Shown piece after piece: positions 25,337 to 34,474 of a stretch of DNA of 64,000 nt. The notes beneath the pieces were generated by a model that saw only the letters and a program-made list of their open reading frames with translations, was not told where the DNA came from and ran no database searches. The stretch is from Rhodococcus opacus (GTDB lineage: Bacteria; Actinomycetota; Actinomycetes; Mycobacteriales; Mycobacteriaceae), in NCBI RefSeq assembly GCF_012396235.1, contig NZ_JAAXPA010000004.1:186001-250000 (forward strand), in the 5' to 3' direction. A program made the position numbers and the translations under genes. The stretch's first letter is position 1; each line of letters opens with the position of its first letter.

Positions 25337-26482
25337 ATGCGACGCACCCTGTACGGCCCCGATCACGAGGCATTCCGCGAATCGGCCCGGGAGTTCGTGA
25401 ACCGCAACCTCCTGCCGGTGGCCGACAAGCTCATCGAGCAGCGCTTCATCGACCGCGAGATCTGGCTCGAAGCCGGCCGCAACGGATTCCTCGGCCTCGA
25501 GGTCCCCGAGGCGTACGGCGGAAGCGAGGCCGGTGACTACCGGTTCAACGCGGTTCTCGCCGAGGAGCTTTCGCGGGCGAGCGCCGCCGTGTCGTCGAGC
25601 TTCGGTATTCACGCCGACGTCGTCGCGCCGTATCTCGTGCAGCTCACGACCGAGGAGCAGAAGCAGCGCTGGCTGCCCAGGTTCTGCACCGGTGAGCTGC
25701 TCACCGCGATCGGTATGACCGAGCCTTCCGGCGGTTCCGACCTCGCGTCGCTCAAGACCACCGCGGTCAAGGACGGCGACGACTGGATCATCAACGGTTC
25801 CAAGACGTTCATCACCAACGGCTACAACGCCGACCTGGTGATCGTCGCGGCGCGCACCAGCCCCGAGAAGAAGTCCAAGGGCATCACCCTGTTCGCCGTC
25901 GAGACGGGCATGGAGGGCTTCGAGCGCGGACGCAAGCTCGACAAGGTCGGCCAGCACGAGTCGGACACCGCCGAACTGTTCTTCGAGAACGTGCGTGTCC
26001 CGTCGACGAACATCATCGGTGAGATCGACCGCGGATTCATCCACATGATGGAGATGCTGCCGCAGGAGCGGGTCGGCGCCGCCGTCTCGAACATCGCGCA
26101 CGCCGCGCCGATCCTCGAGGAGACGATCCAGTACGCCAAGGACCGCAAGGCATTCGGCCAGCCCATCGGCTCGCTGCAGTGGAACAAGTTCCTCCTCGCG
26201 GACCTCGTCACGCGTGTCGAGGTCACCCAGGCCTACGTCGACAACTGCGTCGCCGCACACGCCGACGGTGAGCTCACGGCAGTGGACGCCGCCAAGGCCA
26301 AGTGGTGGACTGCTCAGGTGCAGAACGAGGTCCTCGACCACTGCGTGCAGCTGCACGGTGGCTACGGATTCATGACCGAGTACCGTGCCGCCCGTGCGTG
26401 GATGGATGCCCGTGTCACCAAGATCTGGGCCGGTTCCAACGAGATCATGAAGGAACTGATCGGCCGCGACCTCGGCCTCTGA
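25337..26482 (+). CDS. acyl-CoA dehydrogenase, long-chain (LCAD)-like
   Basis: 381 aa FAD enzyme that desaturates acyl-CoA at the alpha-beta bond. Blocks include AIGMTEPSGGSDLASLKT and ITNGYNADLVIV (flavin and substrate binding), LPQERVGAAVSN, RKAFGQPIGSLQ and the C-terminal IWAGSNEIMKELIGRDL. That tail matches long-chain and isovaleryl-type dehydrogenases, in which the catalytic Glu lies in the LPQER-helix rather than in a YEG motif. The start follows AAAAAGGAGCGGTC. It is the first gene of a run with the SDR at 26523. Confidence 0.92.
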   Translation: MRRTLYGPDHEAFRESAREFVNRNLLPVADKLIEQRFIDREIWLEAGRNGFLGLEVPEAYGGSEAGDYRFNAVLAEELSRASAAVSSSFGIHADVVAPYLVQLTTEEQKQRWLPRFCTGELLTAIGMTEPSGGSDLASLKTTAVKDGDDWIINGSKTFITNGYNADLVIVAARTSPEKKSKGITLFAVETGMEGFERGRKLDKVGQHESDTAELFFENVRVPSTNIIGEIDRGFIHMMEMLPQERVGAAVSNIAHAAPILEETIQYAKDRKAFGQPIGSLQWNKFLLADLVTRVEVTQAYVDNCVAAHADGELTAVDAAKAKWWTAQVQNEVLDHCVQLHGGYGFMTEYRAARAWMDARVTKIWAGSNEIMKELIGRDLGL

Positions 26483-26522
26483 ACCCGTACCCCGTAGCCC
26501 GACGACAAAGGAGTCGCTTCGT

Positions 26523-27284
26523 ATGTCCGTTCTCGACAAGTTCAGCTTGACCGATCGGGTGGTCGTCGTGACCGGTGCGTCGTCGGGCCTCGGGGTGGCG
26601 TTCGCGCAGGCCGCGGCGGAGGCCGGCGCCGACGTGGTGCTGGCAGCACGCCGCACCGACCGTCTCGAGAAGACCGCCGAGCTGGTGCGGGCCGCGGGAC
26701 GTCAGGCGCTGTGCGTTGCGACGGACATCGCCGACCCGGCTCAGGCGCAGAACATGATCGACGCGGCCATGGAGAAGTTCGGCCGCGTGGACGTGCTCGT
26801 CAACAACGCCGGCGTCGGTACGGCTGTCCCCGCGACGCGGGAGACGCCGGAGCAGTTCCGGCAGGTCGTCGACATCAACCTGAACGGTTCCTACTGGGCG
26901 GCGCAGGCGGCGGGCAAGGTCATGAAGCCGGGCAGCGCGATCGTGAACATCGCGAGCGTGCTGGGTCTCACCACCGCGGGACTTCCGCAGGCCGCGTACG
27001 CCGCGAGCAAGGCCGGGGTCATCGGTCTCACCCGCGACCTGGCGCAGCAGTGGGGTGCCCGCAAGGGCATTCGAGTGAATGCGATCGCTCCCGGGTTCTT
27101 CGAGACGGAGATGACGGATCAGTACCAGGACGGGTACCTCGAATCGATGAAATCGCGGCTGGTTCTCGGTCGCCTCGGCGATCCGGAGGAGCTGGCCGCG
27201 ACCGTGGTGTGGCTCGCGTCGAACGCCGCCGCGTACGTCACCGGCCAGACGATCGCGGTGGACGGCGGCATCACCATCACCTGA
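26523..27284 (+). CDS. short-chain dehydrogenase/reductase
   Basis: 253 aa classical SDR. The cofactor motif TGASSGLG is at residues 17-24, followed by NNAG, the catalytic Ser in NIASVLG and YAASK. The C-terminal TGQTIAVDGG is typical of FabG/3-hydroxyacyl-CoA dehydrogenase-like members. The 40-bp gap from the acyl-CoA dehydrogenase, with AAAGGAGTCGC before the ATG, suggests cotranscription. It probably oxidises a 3-hydroxyacyl-CoA or a cyclic alcohol; the substrate is not readable. Confidence 0.9.
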   Translation: MSVLDKFSLTDRVVVVTGASSGLGVAFAQAAAEAGADVVLAARRTDRLEKTAELVRAAGRQALCVATDIADPAQAQNMIDAAMEKFGRVDVLVNNAGVGTAVPATRETPEQFRQVVDINLNGSYWAAQAAGKVMKPGSAIVNIASVLGLTTAGLPQAAYAASKAGVIGLTRDLAQQWGARKGIRVNAIAPGFFETEMTDQYQDGYLESMKSRLVLGRLGDPEELAATVVWLASNAAAYVTGQTIAVDGGITIT

Positions 27285-27328
27285 GCGTCGGGTTGGGCGG
27301 GCCTGCCGTGCTGGCGTATAAGTAGGAA

Positions 27329-28024
27329 ATGACCACGCGCACCGTCCATGAAGAGTGGGACGACCAGCCCGCCCCGTCGATGGCGGCCACCGATCTGTTG
27401 CGGGAGCCTCCGGCGACCCCGCGTGGAGCACGCACTCGCGCGGCGTTGGTGGCGGCCGCGCGGACGGTATTCGAGCGGTCCGGGTACCTCGATGCCAGGC
27501 TCACCGACATCACGAAGGAAGCCAACTGCTCGACGGGGTCGTTCTACACGTACTTCGACAACAAGGAGCAGGTGTTCGCCGCCGTGCTCGAGGTGGCGCA
27601 GGAAGACATGATGCACCCGGGTATGAAACGGGTGCAGGACACCGACGATCCGTACGCCGTCCTGGAGGCGAGTAACCGCGCCTACCTGGAGGCCTATCGG
27701 CGTAACGCCAAGCTGATGGGGCTGCTCGAACAGGTCGCGCACATCGACCCGGCGTTCGCGGACCTGCGGCGTCAGCGGGCCGACGCGTTCATCGCGCGCA
27801 ACGCGCGGGGCATCGCGGAACTGCAGGCGCGGGGCATCGCCGACAAAGAACTCGACCCGATGCTGGCGTCGCGGGCGCTGTCGGGGATGGTCAGCCGGTT
27901 GGCGTACAACGTGTTCGTGGCCAGCGTGAACGGGACCGACGGCACTCCCGTCGACTTCGACGACGTCGTGTTCACCACGACGCGCATCTGGGCAAATGGA
28001 CTGAGGTTCCCCGAGCGGAGCTGA
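27329..28024 (+). CDS. TetR-family transcriptional regulator
   Basis: 231 aa. The helix-turn-helix at about residues 50-75 (LTDITKEANCSTGSFYTYFDNKEQVF) is TetR-type, after an N-terminal extension of about 30 residues. The C-terminal ligand domain is unassigned. It lies 44 bp after the SDR gene in the same direction, with TATAAG at 27317-27322 as a possible -10 of its own. A hairpin follows at 28071-28092. Confidence 0.88.
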   Translation: MTTRTVHEEWDDQPAPSMAATDLLREPPATPRGARTRAALVAAARTVFERSGYLDARLTDITKEANCSTGSFYTYFDNKEQVFAAVLEVAQEDMMHPGMKRVQDTDDPYAVLEASNRAYLEAYRRNAKLMGLLEQVAHIDPAFADLRRQRADAFIARNARGIAELQARGIADKELDPMLASRALSGMVSRLAYNVFVASVNGTDGTPVDFDDVVFTTTRIWANGLRFPERS

Positions 28025-28070
28025 GCTCTCTCCGACGGCGTCAGCGCGTGGGACACCCAGGTCGACGAAA

Positions 28071-28092
28071 CTGAATCCGACACCGGGTTCAG
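28071..28092 (+). terminator. hairpin terminator after tetR
   Basis: An 8-bp stem with one G-U pair (28071-28078 with 28085-28092), a 6-nt loop GACACC, and the tail GTGTTTTCTG. It probably separates tetR from the next SDR operon. Confidence 0.55.
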
Positions 28093-28146
28093 GTGTTTTC
28101 TGTGGAAGACTGGGGCACGTCCGTGTCCCCTCGAGGGAGGAATCTC

Positions 28147-28956
28147 GTGCAGGTTACGCAGAAGGTCGCCATCGTCACCGGTGGCGGAGGTGGAATCGGC
28201 GGTGCACTCGCGGAGCGGCTCGCCGCCGAGGGCGCCCGGGTCGTCGTCACCGATCTCGATGCCGCATCGGCCCAGGCGGTGTCGGACCGGATCAACGCGA
28301 CACGTCCGGGGGCCTCGATCGCCCGCGGCGCCGACGCGTCCGAGGATGCACAGATCGCGTCGGTCATCGACGCCGCGGAGGAGGCGTTCGGCCCCGTCGA
28401 CCTCTACTTCGCCAATGCGGGTGTCGCGGCCGGGGAGGGCCTCGAACCCGACGATGCGGTGTGGGACCTCGCCCTCGACGTGAATGTCCGTGCGCACATC
28501 CGCGCGGCACGCCGCCTGGTCCCCGGCTGGATCGAGCGCGGCGAGGGGTACTTCGTCAGCACGGCCTCCGCCGCCGGGCTGCTCACCCAGATCGGGTCCG
28601 CCCCCTACTCGGTGACCAAACATGCCGCAGTCGGATTCGCCGAATGGCTGTCCGTCACATACGGCGACAAGGGCGTCCGCGTCAGCTGCCTGTGCCCCAT
28701 GGGCGTCAACACCAAGCTGCTCACCGACGACGCCGCCCTGTCGGCCACCGCCGCACGCGCCGTCACCACCGCGGGTTCGGTGCTCGAACCATCCGAGGTG
28801 GCCGAATGCGTGCTCGCCGCAATGGAAGCCGAACAGTTCCTGATCCTTCCGCACCCCGAAGTGCTGGAGATGTACCGGCACAAGGGCGCCGACTACGACC
28901 GATGGATCCGGGGAATGCGCCGCTACCAGGCCTCGCTCCTCGCCCAGTCGTCCTGA
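28147..28956 (+). CDS. short-chain dehydrogenase/reductase
   Basis: 269 aa with GTG start after GAGGGAGGAATCTC. SDR motifs are [15 protein letters not shown] (replacing NNAG), the catalytic Ser in STASAAG and YSVTK. The C-terminal extension of about 30 residues is not part of the core fold. It is followed after 22 bp by an ACAD10/11-like dehydrogenase. The substrate is unknown. Confidence 0.88.
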   Translation: MQVTQKVAIVTGGGGGIGGALAERLAAEGARVVVTDLDAASAQAVSDRINATRPGASIARGADASEDAQIASVIDAAEEAFGPVDLYFANAGVAAGEGLEPDDAVWDLALDVNVRAHIRAARRLVPGWIERGEGYFVSTASAAGLLTQIGSAPYSVTKHAAVGFAEWLSVTYGDKGVRVSCLCPMGVNTKLLTDDAALSATAARAVTTAGSVLEPSEVAECVLAAMEAEQFLILPHPEVLEMYRHKGADYDRWIRGMRRYQASLLAQSS

Positions 28957-28978
28957 CCCGACCGCACGAGGAGTCCGC

Positions 28979-30220
28979 ATGTCGCTGTTCGACTTATCCG
29001 ATCGCGCCCGGCAATACCAGATCGATCTGCTGGAGTTCATGGATTCGCATGTGTATCCGGCGGAGGCGGTGTATGAGGAGCAGATGCGGGAGTCGGGGGA
29101 TCCGCATTTCCAGCCGCCAGTGTTGGAGGAGTTGAAGGTTGAGGCGCGGCGTCGGGGGTTGTGGAATCTGTTTCATCCGCATCCGGGGACGGGTGCGGGG
29201 TTGACGAATCTCGAGTATGCGCCGTTGGCGGAGATTATGGGGCGCAGTCATATTGCGTCGGAGGCGTGTAATTGCAATGCGCCGGATACGGGCAACATGG
29301 AGGTGCTCGAGTTGTTCGGTACGGCCGAGCACAAGGAGAAGTATCTGACGCCGTTGCTGGAGGGGACGATGGCGTCGGCGTTCGCGATGACGGAGCCGGC
29401 GGTGGCGAGTTCGGATGCGACGAATGTGGAGTTGTCGATGGTCCGGGACGGTGACGAGTATGTGCTCAACGGCCGGAAGTGGTTCGCGTCGAATGCGTTG
29501 CATCGGAATTGCCGGGTGTTGATCGTGATGGGGAAGACGGATCCGTCGGCGGCGCCGCATCGGCAGCAGTCGATGATGGTGGTGCCGATCGATGCGCCGG
29601 GGGTGACGGTGATGCGGGGGTTGCCGGTGTTCGGGTATCAGGATCGTGAGGGGCATGCGGAGATCGACTTCGCGGATGTTCGGGTGCCGGCCAAGGATGT
29701 GTTGAAGGGCGAGGGGGAGGGTTTCGCGATTTCGCAGGCGCGGTTGGGTCCGGGCCGGATTCATCACTGCATGCGGGCGATCGGGATGGCGGAGCGGGCG
29801 TTGGAGTTGATGTGTCGTCGGGCGTCGTCGCGGGTGACGTTCGGGAAGCCGGTCAGTGAGAATGCGAATATTCAGGATTGGATTGCGGAGGCGCGGATCG
29901 AGATCGAGATGATCCGGTTGTTGACGCTGAAGGCGGCGTATCTGATGGATACGGTGGGGAACAAGGAGGCGCGGACGGAGATCGCGGCGATCAAGGTGGC
30001 GGCTCCGAATATTGCGTTGAAGATTGTGGATCGGGCGATTCAGGTGCACGGTGGGGCCGGTGTCACCGACGACTTCCCCCTCGCCATGATGTACGCCCAT
30101 CTGAGGACATTGCGTCTCGCGGACGGACCGGACGAGGTCCACAAGATGTCCATCGCGAGAAGAGAACTCCGCAAATACCGTACGAAGACCGAGAACAACC
30201 AGCATGGAGGAAACAAGTGA
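28979..30220 (+). CDS. acyl-CoA dehydrogenase, ACAD10/11-like, with codon-usage mosaic
   Basis: 413 aa. Core blocks are [53 protein letters not shown] and the tail [20 protein letters not shown], the last resembling the ACAD10/ACAD11 group. From about 29040 to 30055 the codon choice differs sharply from all neighbours: Asp GAT, His CAT, Tyr TAT, Asn AAT, Val GTG, Leu TTG, Ala GCG and Gly GGG dominate. The first 17 and last 55 codons are C-ending like the rest of the window. A rare Leu TTA is codon 6 (28994-28996). The stop overlaps the next gene by 4 nt. Confidence 0.92.
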   Translation: MSLFDLSDRARQYQIDLLEFMDSHVYPAEAVYEEQMRESGDPHFQPPVLEELKVEARRRGLWNLFHPHPGTGAGLTNLEYAPLAEIMGRSHIASEACNCNAPDTGNMEVLELFGTAEHKEKYLTPLLEGTMASAFAMTEPAVASSDATNVELSMVRDGDEYVLNGRKWFASNALHRNCRVLIVMGKTDPSAAPHRQQSMMVVPIDAPGVTVMRGLPVFGYQDREGHAEIDFADVRVPAKDVLKGEGEGFAISQARLGPGRIHHCMRAIGMAERALELMCRRASSRVTFGKPVSENANIQDWIAEARIEIEMIRLLTLKAAYLMDTVGNKEARTEIAAIKVAAPNIALKIVDRAIQVHGGAGVTDDFPLAMMYAHLRTLRLADGPDEVHKMSIARRELRKYRTKTENNQHGGNK

Positions 30221-30975
30221 GCCAGGAACGTAGAACCGCCATCGTCACCGGATCGGCCCGGGGAATCGGCGCCGCCGTCGCGAAGCGGCTGGCCGACGAC
30301 GGCTACGCGGTCGCCGTCCTCGACCTCGACGAGTCCGCGTGTGCCGGCACCGTCGACGCGATCAAGTCCGCCGGCGGCGAAGCGCTGGCCGTGGGCGCGA
30401 ACGTCGCCGACGAGGCCTCGGTCGCCACGGCGGTCGAGCGAGTGGCGGCCGAACTCGGTGCTCCGACGATCCTGATCAACAACGCCGGGATCACCCGCGA
30501 CAACCTGTTGTTCAAGATGACCGTCGACGACTGGGACGCGGTCATGAACGTGCACCTGCGCGGTGCGTTCCTGATGTCGCGGGCCGTGCAGAAGTACATG
30601 GTGGACGCCAAGTTCGGGCGCATCGTGAACCTGTCGAGCACCTCTGCGCTCGGTAACCGCGGGCAGGTCAACTACTCCGCCGCCAAGGCGGGCATGCAGG
30701 GCTTCACCAAGACGCTGGCATTCGAGCTCGGCAAGTTCGGTGTCACCGCGAACGCGATTGCGCCCGGCTTCATCGAGACCGAGATGACCGCCGCCACCGC
30801 CGAGCGGGTGGGTGTCGGCTTCGAGGATTTCAAGAAGGCGGCGGCGTCGCAGATCCCGGTGAACCGCGTCGGGCAGCCCGAGGACATCGCGCACACCGCG
30901 TCGTTCTTCGTCAGCGAGGGCGCCGGATTCGTCTCGGGGCAGGTCGTCTACGTCGCCGGTGGACCGAAGGACTGA
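30217..30975 (+). CDS. 3-oxoacyl-ACP/CoA reductase-like SDR (FabG-like)
   Basis: 252 aa. The GTG start at 30217 overlaps the dehydrogenase stop, with GGAGG at 30206-30210. Motifs are [23 protein letters not shown] (very FabG-like), [15 protein letters not shown] and [12 protein letters not shown]. It probably interconverts 3-hydroxyacyl and 3-oxoacyl thioesters. An apparent in-frame extension upstream to 29878 is a shadow of the dehydrogenase. Confidence 0.9.
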   Translation: MSQERRTAIVTGSARGIGAAVAKRLADDGYAVAVLDLDESACAGTVDAIKSAGGEALAVGANVADEASVATAVERVAAELGAPTILINNAGITRDNLLFKMTVDDWDAVMNVHLRGAFLMSRAVQKYMVDAKFGRIVNLSSTSALGNRGQVNYSAAKAGMQGFTKTLAFELGKFGVTANAIAPGFIETEMTAATAERVGVGFEDFKKAAASQIPVNRVGQPEDIAHTASFFVSEGAGFVSGQVVYVAGGPKD

Positions 30976-30978
30976 TCG

Positions 30979-31968
30979 ATGAAGGCGTGGCGTGTACACG
31001 AATTGGGGCAGCCGAGGGACGTTCTGACGTTCGAGGACGTCCCCGACCTCGAACCGAAGCCCGGGGAGTTGCTGGTCAAGGTGCTCTCGGCCGCCGCCAA
31101 CTTCCCGGATGTGCTGTTGTGCCGCGGCGAGTACCAGATCAAGCCGCCGCTTCCGTTCACTCCCGGTGTGGAGCTGTGCGGCGAGGTGGTGGGTCTGGGC
31201 GAGGGTGTCACCGAGTTCTCCGTCGGTGACCGGGTGATCGGCATGCCGAGTCTTCCGAACGGCGGGTTCGCCGAGCTGGCCGTCATGTCCTCGGCCACAG
31301 CGTTCCCCGCTCCGGAGGCCCTCGACGACGCCGAGGCGTCGGCACTGTCGATCGGGTACCAGACGGGATGGTTTGCGCTGCACCGCAGGACGCAGATCCA
31401 GCCCGGTGAAACCCTGCTCGTGCACGCTGCGGCAGGTGGTGTGGGCAGCGCGGCCGTGCAACTGGGTAAGGCGGCGGGTGCGAAGGTGATCGGCGTCGTC
31501 GGCGGTCCCGAGAAGGCGGCCTACACGCGGGAACTCGGTGCCGACCTCGTGATCGACCGGCACAGCGAGGACTTCGTGCAGGCCGTGAAGGACTTCACGG
31601 ACGGCCGCGGTGCCGACGTCGTGTTCGATCCGGTGGGTGGCGACTCCTACACGAAGTCGACCAAGTGCATCGCGTTCGAGGGTCGCATCATCGTGATCGG
31701 GTTCGCGAGCGGCACCATCCCGTCGCCCGGGCTGAACCACGCGCTGATCAAGAACTACTCGATCATCGGGCTCCACTGGGGGTTGTACAACGCCAACAAC
31801 CCCGCTGCGATCCGGGAGTGTCACGAAGAGCTGACGAGGATGGCCGCGGCCGGCGAGATCAAGCCGATGATCAGCGAGCGGCTCGGGCTCACCGACGTCG
31901 CGGACGGCATCGCACGGCTCGGCGAGGGGACGACAGTCGGACGGCTGGCTTTCCTGCCCGGACGCTAG
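30979..31968 (+). CDS. zinc-independent quinone oxidoreductase-like MDR
   Basis: 329 aa NADPH:quinone oxidoreductase-type medium-chain reductase. The catalytic GroES-like half has NFPDVLLCRGEYQIKPPLP and GVELCGEVVGLGEGV. The Rossmann motif is HAAAGGVGSAAVQLGKAAGA. No zinc-ligand cysteines are in the usual positions. Such enzymes reduce enones, quinones or enoyl-CoA. The start is 3 nt after the SDR stop, so the three genes 28979-31968 are one operon. It converges with and overlaps the SRPBCC gene by 4 bp. Confidence 0.9.
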   Translation: MKAWRVHELGQPRDVLTFEDVPDLEPKPGELLVKVLSAAANFPDVLLCRGEYQIKPPLPFTPGVELCGEVVGLGEGVTEFSVGDRVIGMPSLPNGGFAELAVMSSATAFPAPEALDDAEASALSIGYQTGWFALHRRTQIQPGETLLVHAAAGGVGSAAVQLGKAAGAKVIGVVGGPEKAAYTRELGADLVIDRHSEDFVQAVKDFTDGRGADVVFDPVGGDSYTKSTKCIAFEGRIIVIGFASGTIPSPGLNHALIKNYSIIGLHWGLYNANNPAAIRECHEELTRMAAAGEIKPMISERLGLTDVADGIARLGEGTTVGRLAFLPGR

Positions 31969-32423
31969 CGGTTGCGCTTCGCGTACAGCTCCTCGAGGTT
32001 GTGCCGCAAGGTCACCTCGGTGTTCTTCACGGCCGTTTCGACGAATGGTTCGACGATGAGACCGAGGGCCTTGCCGGTGAGGCCGCCGGGGAGTTTGTAC
32101 GCGAAGTCCACGCTGATCTCGGTCTTGTCCTCACCGTGAGCGGTGAACTCCCAGGTCGAGGAGTTGGCGGCGCCGTCGAGCGACGCCAGGGTGATGACCC
32201 GGTCCTGCTCCCACTCGGTGACCTCGAGCCGCGACCGCAGGGTGCTGGGGCCGATGTGGATCGCGGCGTCGAACGTCGACTCCATCCCCTGGTCGAATTC
32301 CCCGATCGGACGGAACTCCGAGACCCCGAACATCCAGTCGGGGACCGTCCGGTAATCGTCGATGTACGCGAACGCCACGTGGATGGGGACGGCTGCGATC
32401 GCGGAGTGACGGACGTGGATCAT
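31965..32423 (-). CDS. SRPBCC (START-like) family protein
   Basis: 152 aa. The N-terminus HVRHSAIAAVPIHVAFAYIDD followed by a beta-rich middle and a long C-terminal helix is the START/polyketide cyclase-like fold that binds hydrophobic ligands. The family includes ligand carriers and cyclases, so activity cannot be assigned. It is divergent from a TetR gene 119 bp away and convergent with the MDR gene. Confidence 0.8.
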   Translation of the reverse strand: MIHVRHSAIAAVPIHVAFAYIDDYRTVPDWMFGVSEFRPIGEFDQGMESTFDAAIHIGPSTLRSRLEVTEWEQDRVITLASLDGAANSSTWEFTAHGEDKTEISVDFAYKLPGGLTGKALGLIVEPFVETAVKNTEVTLRHNLEELYAKRNR

Positions 32424-32542
32424 CAGGTGGTCCCTGGCTCTCTGTCGGAGAAGGCTGTCGATCTGGGCGACCTCGTTCGACTCTAGTCAACTCCCGCGAC
32501 CACAGCAGGGGAGCGGCGGGTATCTGTTCTACCGTAGGACCC

Positions 32543-33163
32543 ATGACGATAGAGGGCACCCAGCGCGGCAGTTCCTGGCGTGAGTACACCGACCAGGGCT
32601 TGTCCAAGGTTCTGGCCGCGGCGCTGGCGGCGTTCGTCGAGAAGGGGTACGACGGGGCGTCGATCCGTGAGATCGCGTCACGCGCCGGTCTGTCGGTCCC
32701 CGGTCTCTATCACCACTACCCCTCCAAGCAGGCGCTGCTGGTGGGGCTGACGAACGCGGTGATGCGCGAACTCCTCGATCGCAGCCACGCGGCGGTGGCA
32801 GAGGCGGGCCCGACACCGGGCGAGCGGTTCGACGCGGTCATCGAGTCGCTGCTGCGGTTCCACATGTACCGGCGTGAACAGGCCTTCGTCGCGTCCCGGG
32901 AGACGCGGAGCATGGAACCGGAGAGCCGGAAGGCGTACATCGCGCTGCGCGACGAGCAGCAGGAGATGCTGGACGACATCGTCCGCGAGGGGGTGGCGGC
33001 GGGGTTGTTCCGGACGCCGTTCCCGGAGGACGCGAGCCGTGCCGTCGTCACGATGTGCGTCGCGGTGTCCACCTGGTACCGGGAGGACGGGCCGCTGTCG
33101 CCCGACGAACTGGTCGAGCGGTACCTGGCGATCGCGAGGAGCACGGTCGGCGCGTCCGACTGA
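32543..33163 (+). CDS. TetR-family transcriptional regulator
   Basis: 206 aa. The helix-turn-helix ASIREIASRAGLSVPGLYHHYPSKQAL is TetR-type. The C-terminal region resembles regulators of fatty-acid or steroid catabolism. It lies 99 bp upstream of the acyl-CoA dehydrogenase-kinase-SDR operon, and a 7-bp-arm palindrome in that gap is its likely operator. Confidence 0.9.
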   Translation: MTIEGTQRGSSWREYTDQGLSKVLAAALAAFVEKGYDGASIREIASRAGLSVPGLYHHYPSKQALLVGLTNAVMRELLDRSHAAVAEAGPTPGERFDAVIESLLRFHMYRREQAFVASRETRSMEPESRKAYIALRDEQQEMLDDIVREGVAAGLFRTPFPEDASRAVVTMCVAVSTWYREDGPLSPDELVERYLAIARSTVGASD

Positions 33164-33207
33164 GTCTTGACCGGCTTTCGAAGGTGTGGAATTGTCGGTG
33201 ACGACTT

Positions 33208-33229
33208 CGACCGAGCGAGTGATCGGTCG
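33208..33229. promoter_or_regulatory. palindrome CGACCGA-N8-TCGGTCG, likely TetR operator
   Basis: Perfect 7-bp arms (33208-33214 and 33223-33229) between tetR and the acyl-CoA dehydrogenase gene, ending 33 bp before its GTG. Arm and spacer lengths are usual for TetR operators. Confidence 0.6.
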
Positions 33230-33262
33230 GTACTGGAGTCGCCGTATTGACTGGAGGTAGTT

Positions 33263-34474
33263 GTGGCGATCGATCTGTCCTACGCACCCGAGGTGACCGC
33301 GCTCGTCGAGAAGACCGAGGCGTTCACCCGCGAAGTCGTGCTGCCCATCGAGGACGAGCACGGCGGCGACATCACCGCGGCCGGTGGCGACACCCTGCGC
33401 GTGGAGCTGCAGAAGGCAGCCAAGGACGCCGGAGTCTTCGCCCCGCACGCACCCGTCGAGTACGGCGGACACGGCCTGAACATGACCGATCGCGCGCCCG
33501 TCTTCGAGGCCGCGGGCTATTCGCTGTTCGGCCCGACCGCCCTGAACATCGGGGCCCCCGACGAGGGCAACGTCCACATGCTCGCGCACATCGCCAGCCC
33601 GGAGCAGAAGGAGCGGTTCCTCGCCCCGCTCGCGCACGGCGACATGCGGTCGGCGTTCGCCATGACCGAGCCGTCGCCCGGAGCCGGCTCCGACCCCTCG
33701 GCACTGACCACGCGCGCCGAGAAGGTGCCGGGCGGGTGGAAGATCAACGGCCACAAGTACTTCATCACCGGAGCCGACGGCGCGGGATTCTTCATCATCT
33801 TCGCGCGCACGTCCGGCGTGCCCGGCGACCGCGGTGGTGCGACGATGTTCCTCACGCCGGCCGACGCCGAGGGGCTGAGGGTGGGTCGTCACATCGACAC
33901 CCTGGACCGGGCGATGATCGGTGGGCACTGCGAGGTGTTCTTCGAGGACCTGTTCGTCGCCGACAGCGGGGTTCTCGGCGAGGTGGACCAGGGATTCGCC
34001 TACGCCCAGGTCCGGCTCGGGCCCGCCCGGATGACGCACGTCATGCGGTGGCTCGGTGCGGCGCGGCGCGGCCACGACGTCGCCGTGGCACACGTCGCGC
34101 AGCGTGAGGGTTTCGGAGGCAAGCTGGGTGATCTCGGCATGGTCCAGAAGATGATCGCGGACAACGAGATCGACATCGCCGCCACCCGCGCACTGTTGAC
34201 GCGGGCGTGCTGGGAACTCGATCAGGGCGGCCACGCGAGCAACTCCACGTCCATCGCCAAGACCTACGCCTCCGAGGCCATCTTCCGCATCGTCGACCGC
34301 TCAATCCAGATGTGCGGCGGTCTCGGCGTGTCCGGTGACCTGCCCCTCGCTCGGCTGTCCCGCGAGGTGCGACCGTTCCGTGTCTACGACGGACCGTCCG
34401 AGGTGCACCGCTGGGCCATCGCCAAGCGTGTCGTCGGTGCTGCGAAGAAGGCCGCGCGGGAGGCGGGCGCATGA
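33263..34474 (+). CDS. acyl-CoA dehydrogenase, ACAD10/11-like
   Basis: 403 aa with GTG start after TGGAGG. Blocks [39 protein letters not shown], an RLGPARMTHVMRWLGAARR helix and the end YDGPSEVHRWAIAKRVVG match the ACAD10/ACAD11 group. In that group the enzyme acts with an attached or neighbouring kinase. Here the kinase is the next gene, overlapping by 4 nt. FAD-dependent, acting on an unknown CoA thioester. Confidence 0.9.
   Translation: MAIDLSYAPEVTALVEKTEAFTREVVLPIEDEHGGDITAAGGDTLRVELQKAAKDAGVFAPHAPVEYGGHGLNMTDRAPVFEAAGYSLFGPTALNIGAPDEGNVHMLAHIASPEQKERFLAPLAHGDMRSAFAMTEPSPGAGSDPSALTTRAEKVPGGWKINGHKYFITGADGAGFFIIFARTSGVPGDRGGATMFLTPADAEGLRVGRHIDTLDRAMIGGHCEVFFEDLFVADSGVLGEVDQGFAYAQVRLGPARMTHVMRWLGAARRGHDVAVAHVAQREGFGGKLGDLGMVQKMIADNEIDIAATRALLTRACWELDQGGHASNSTSIAKTYASEAIFRIVDRSIQMCGGLGVSGDLPLARLSREVRPFRVYDGPSEVHRWAIAKRVVGAAKKAAREAGA

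Noticed and set aside
28994..30205. 403-codon minus-strand open frame opposite the acyl-CoA dehydrogenase
   Set aside because: It is Arg/His/Leu-rich with no domain. It is open because the unusual codon choice of the plus-strand gene removes stops on the other strand.
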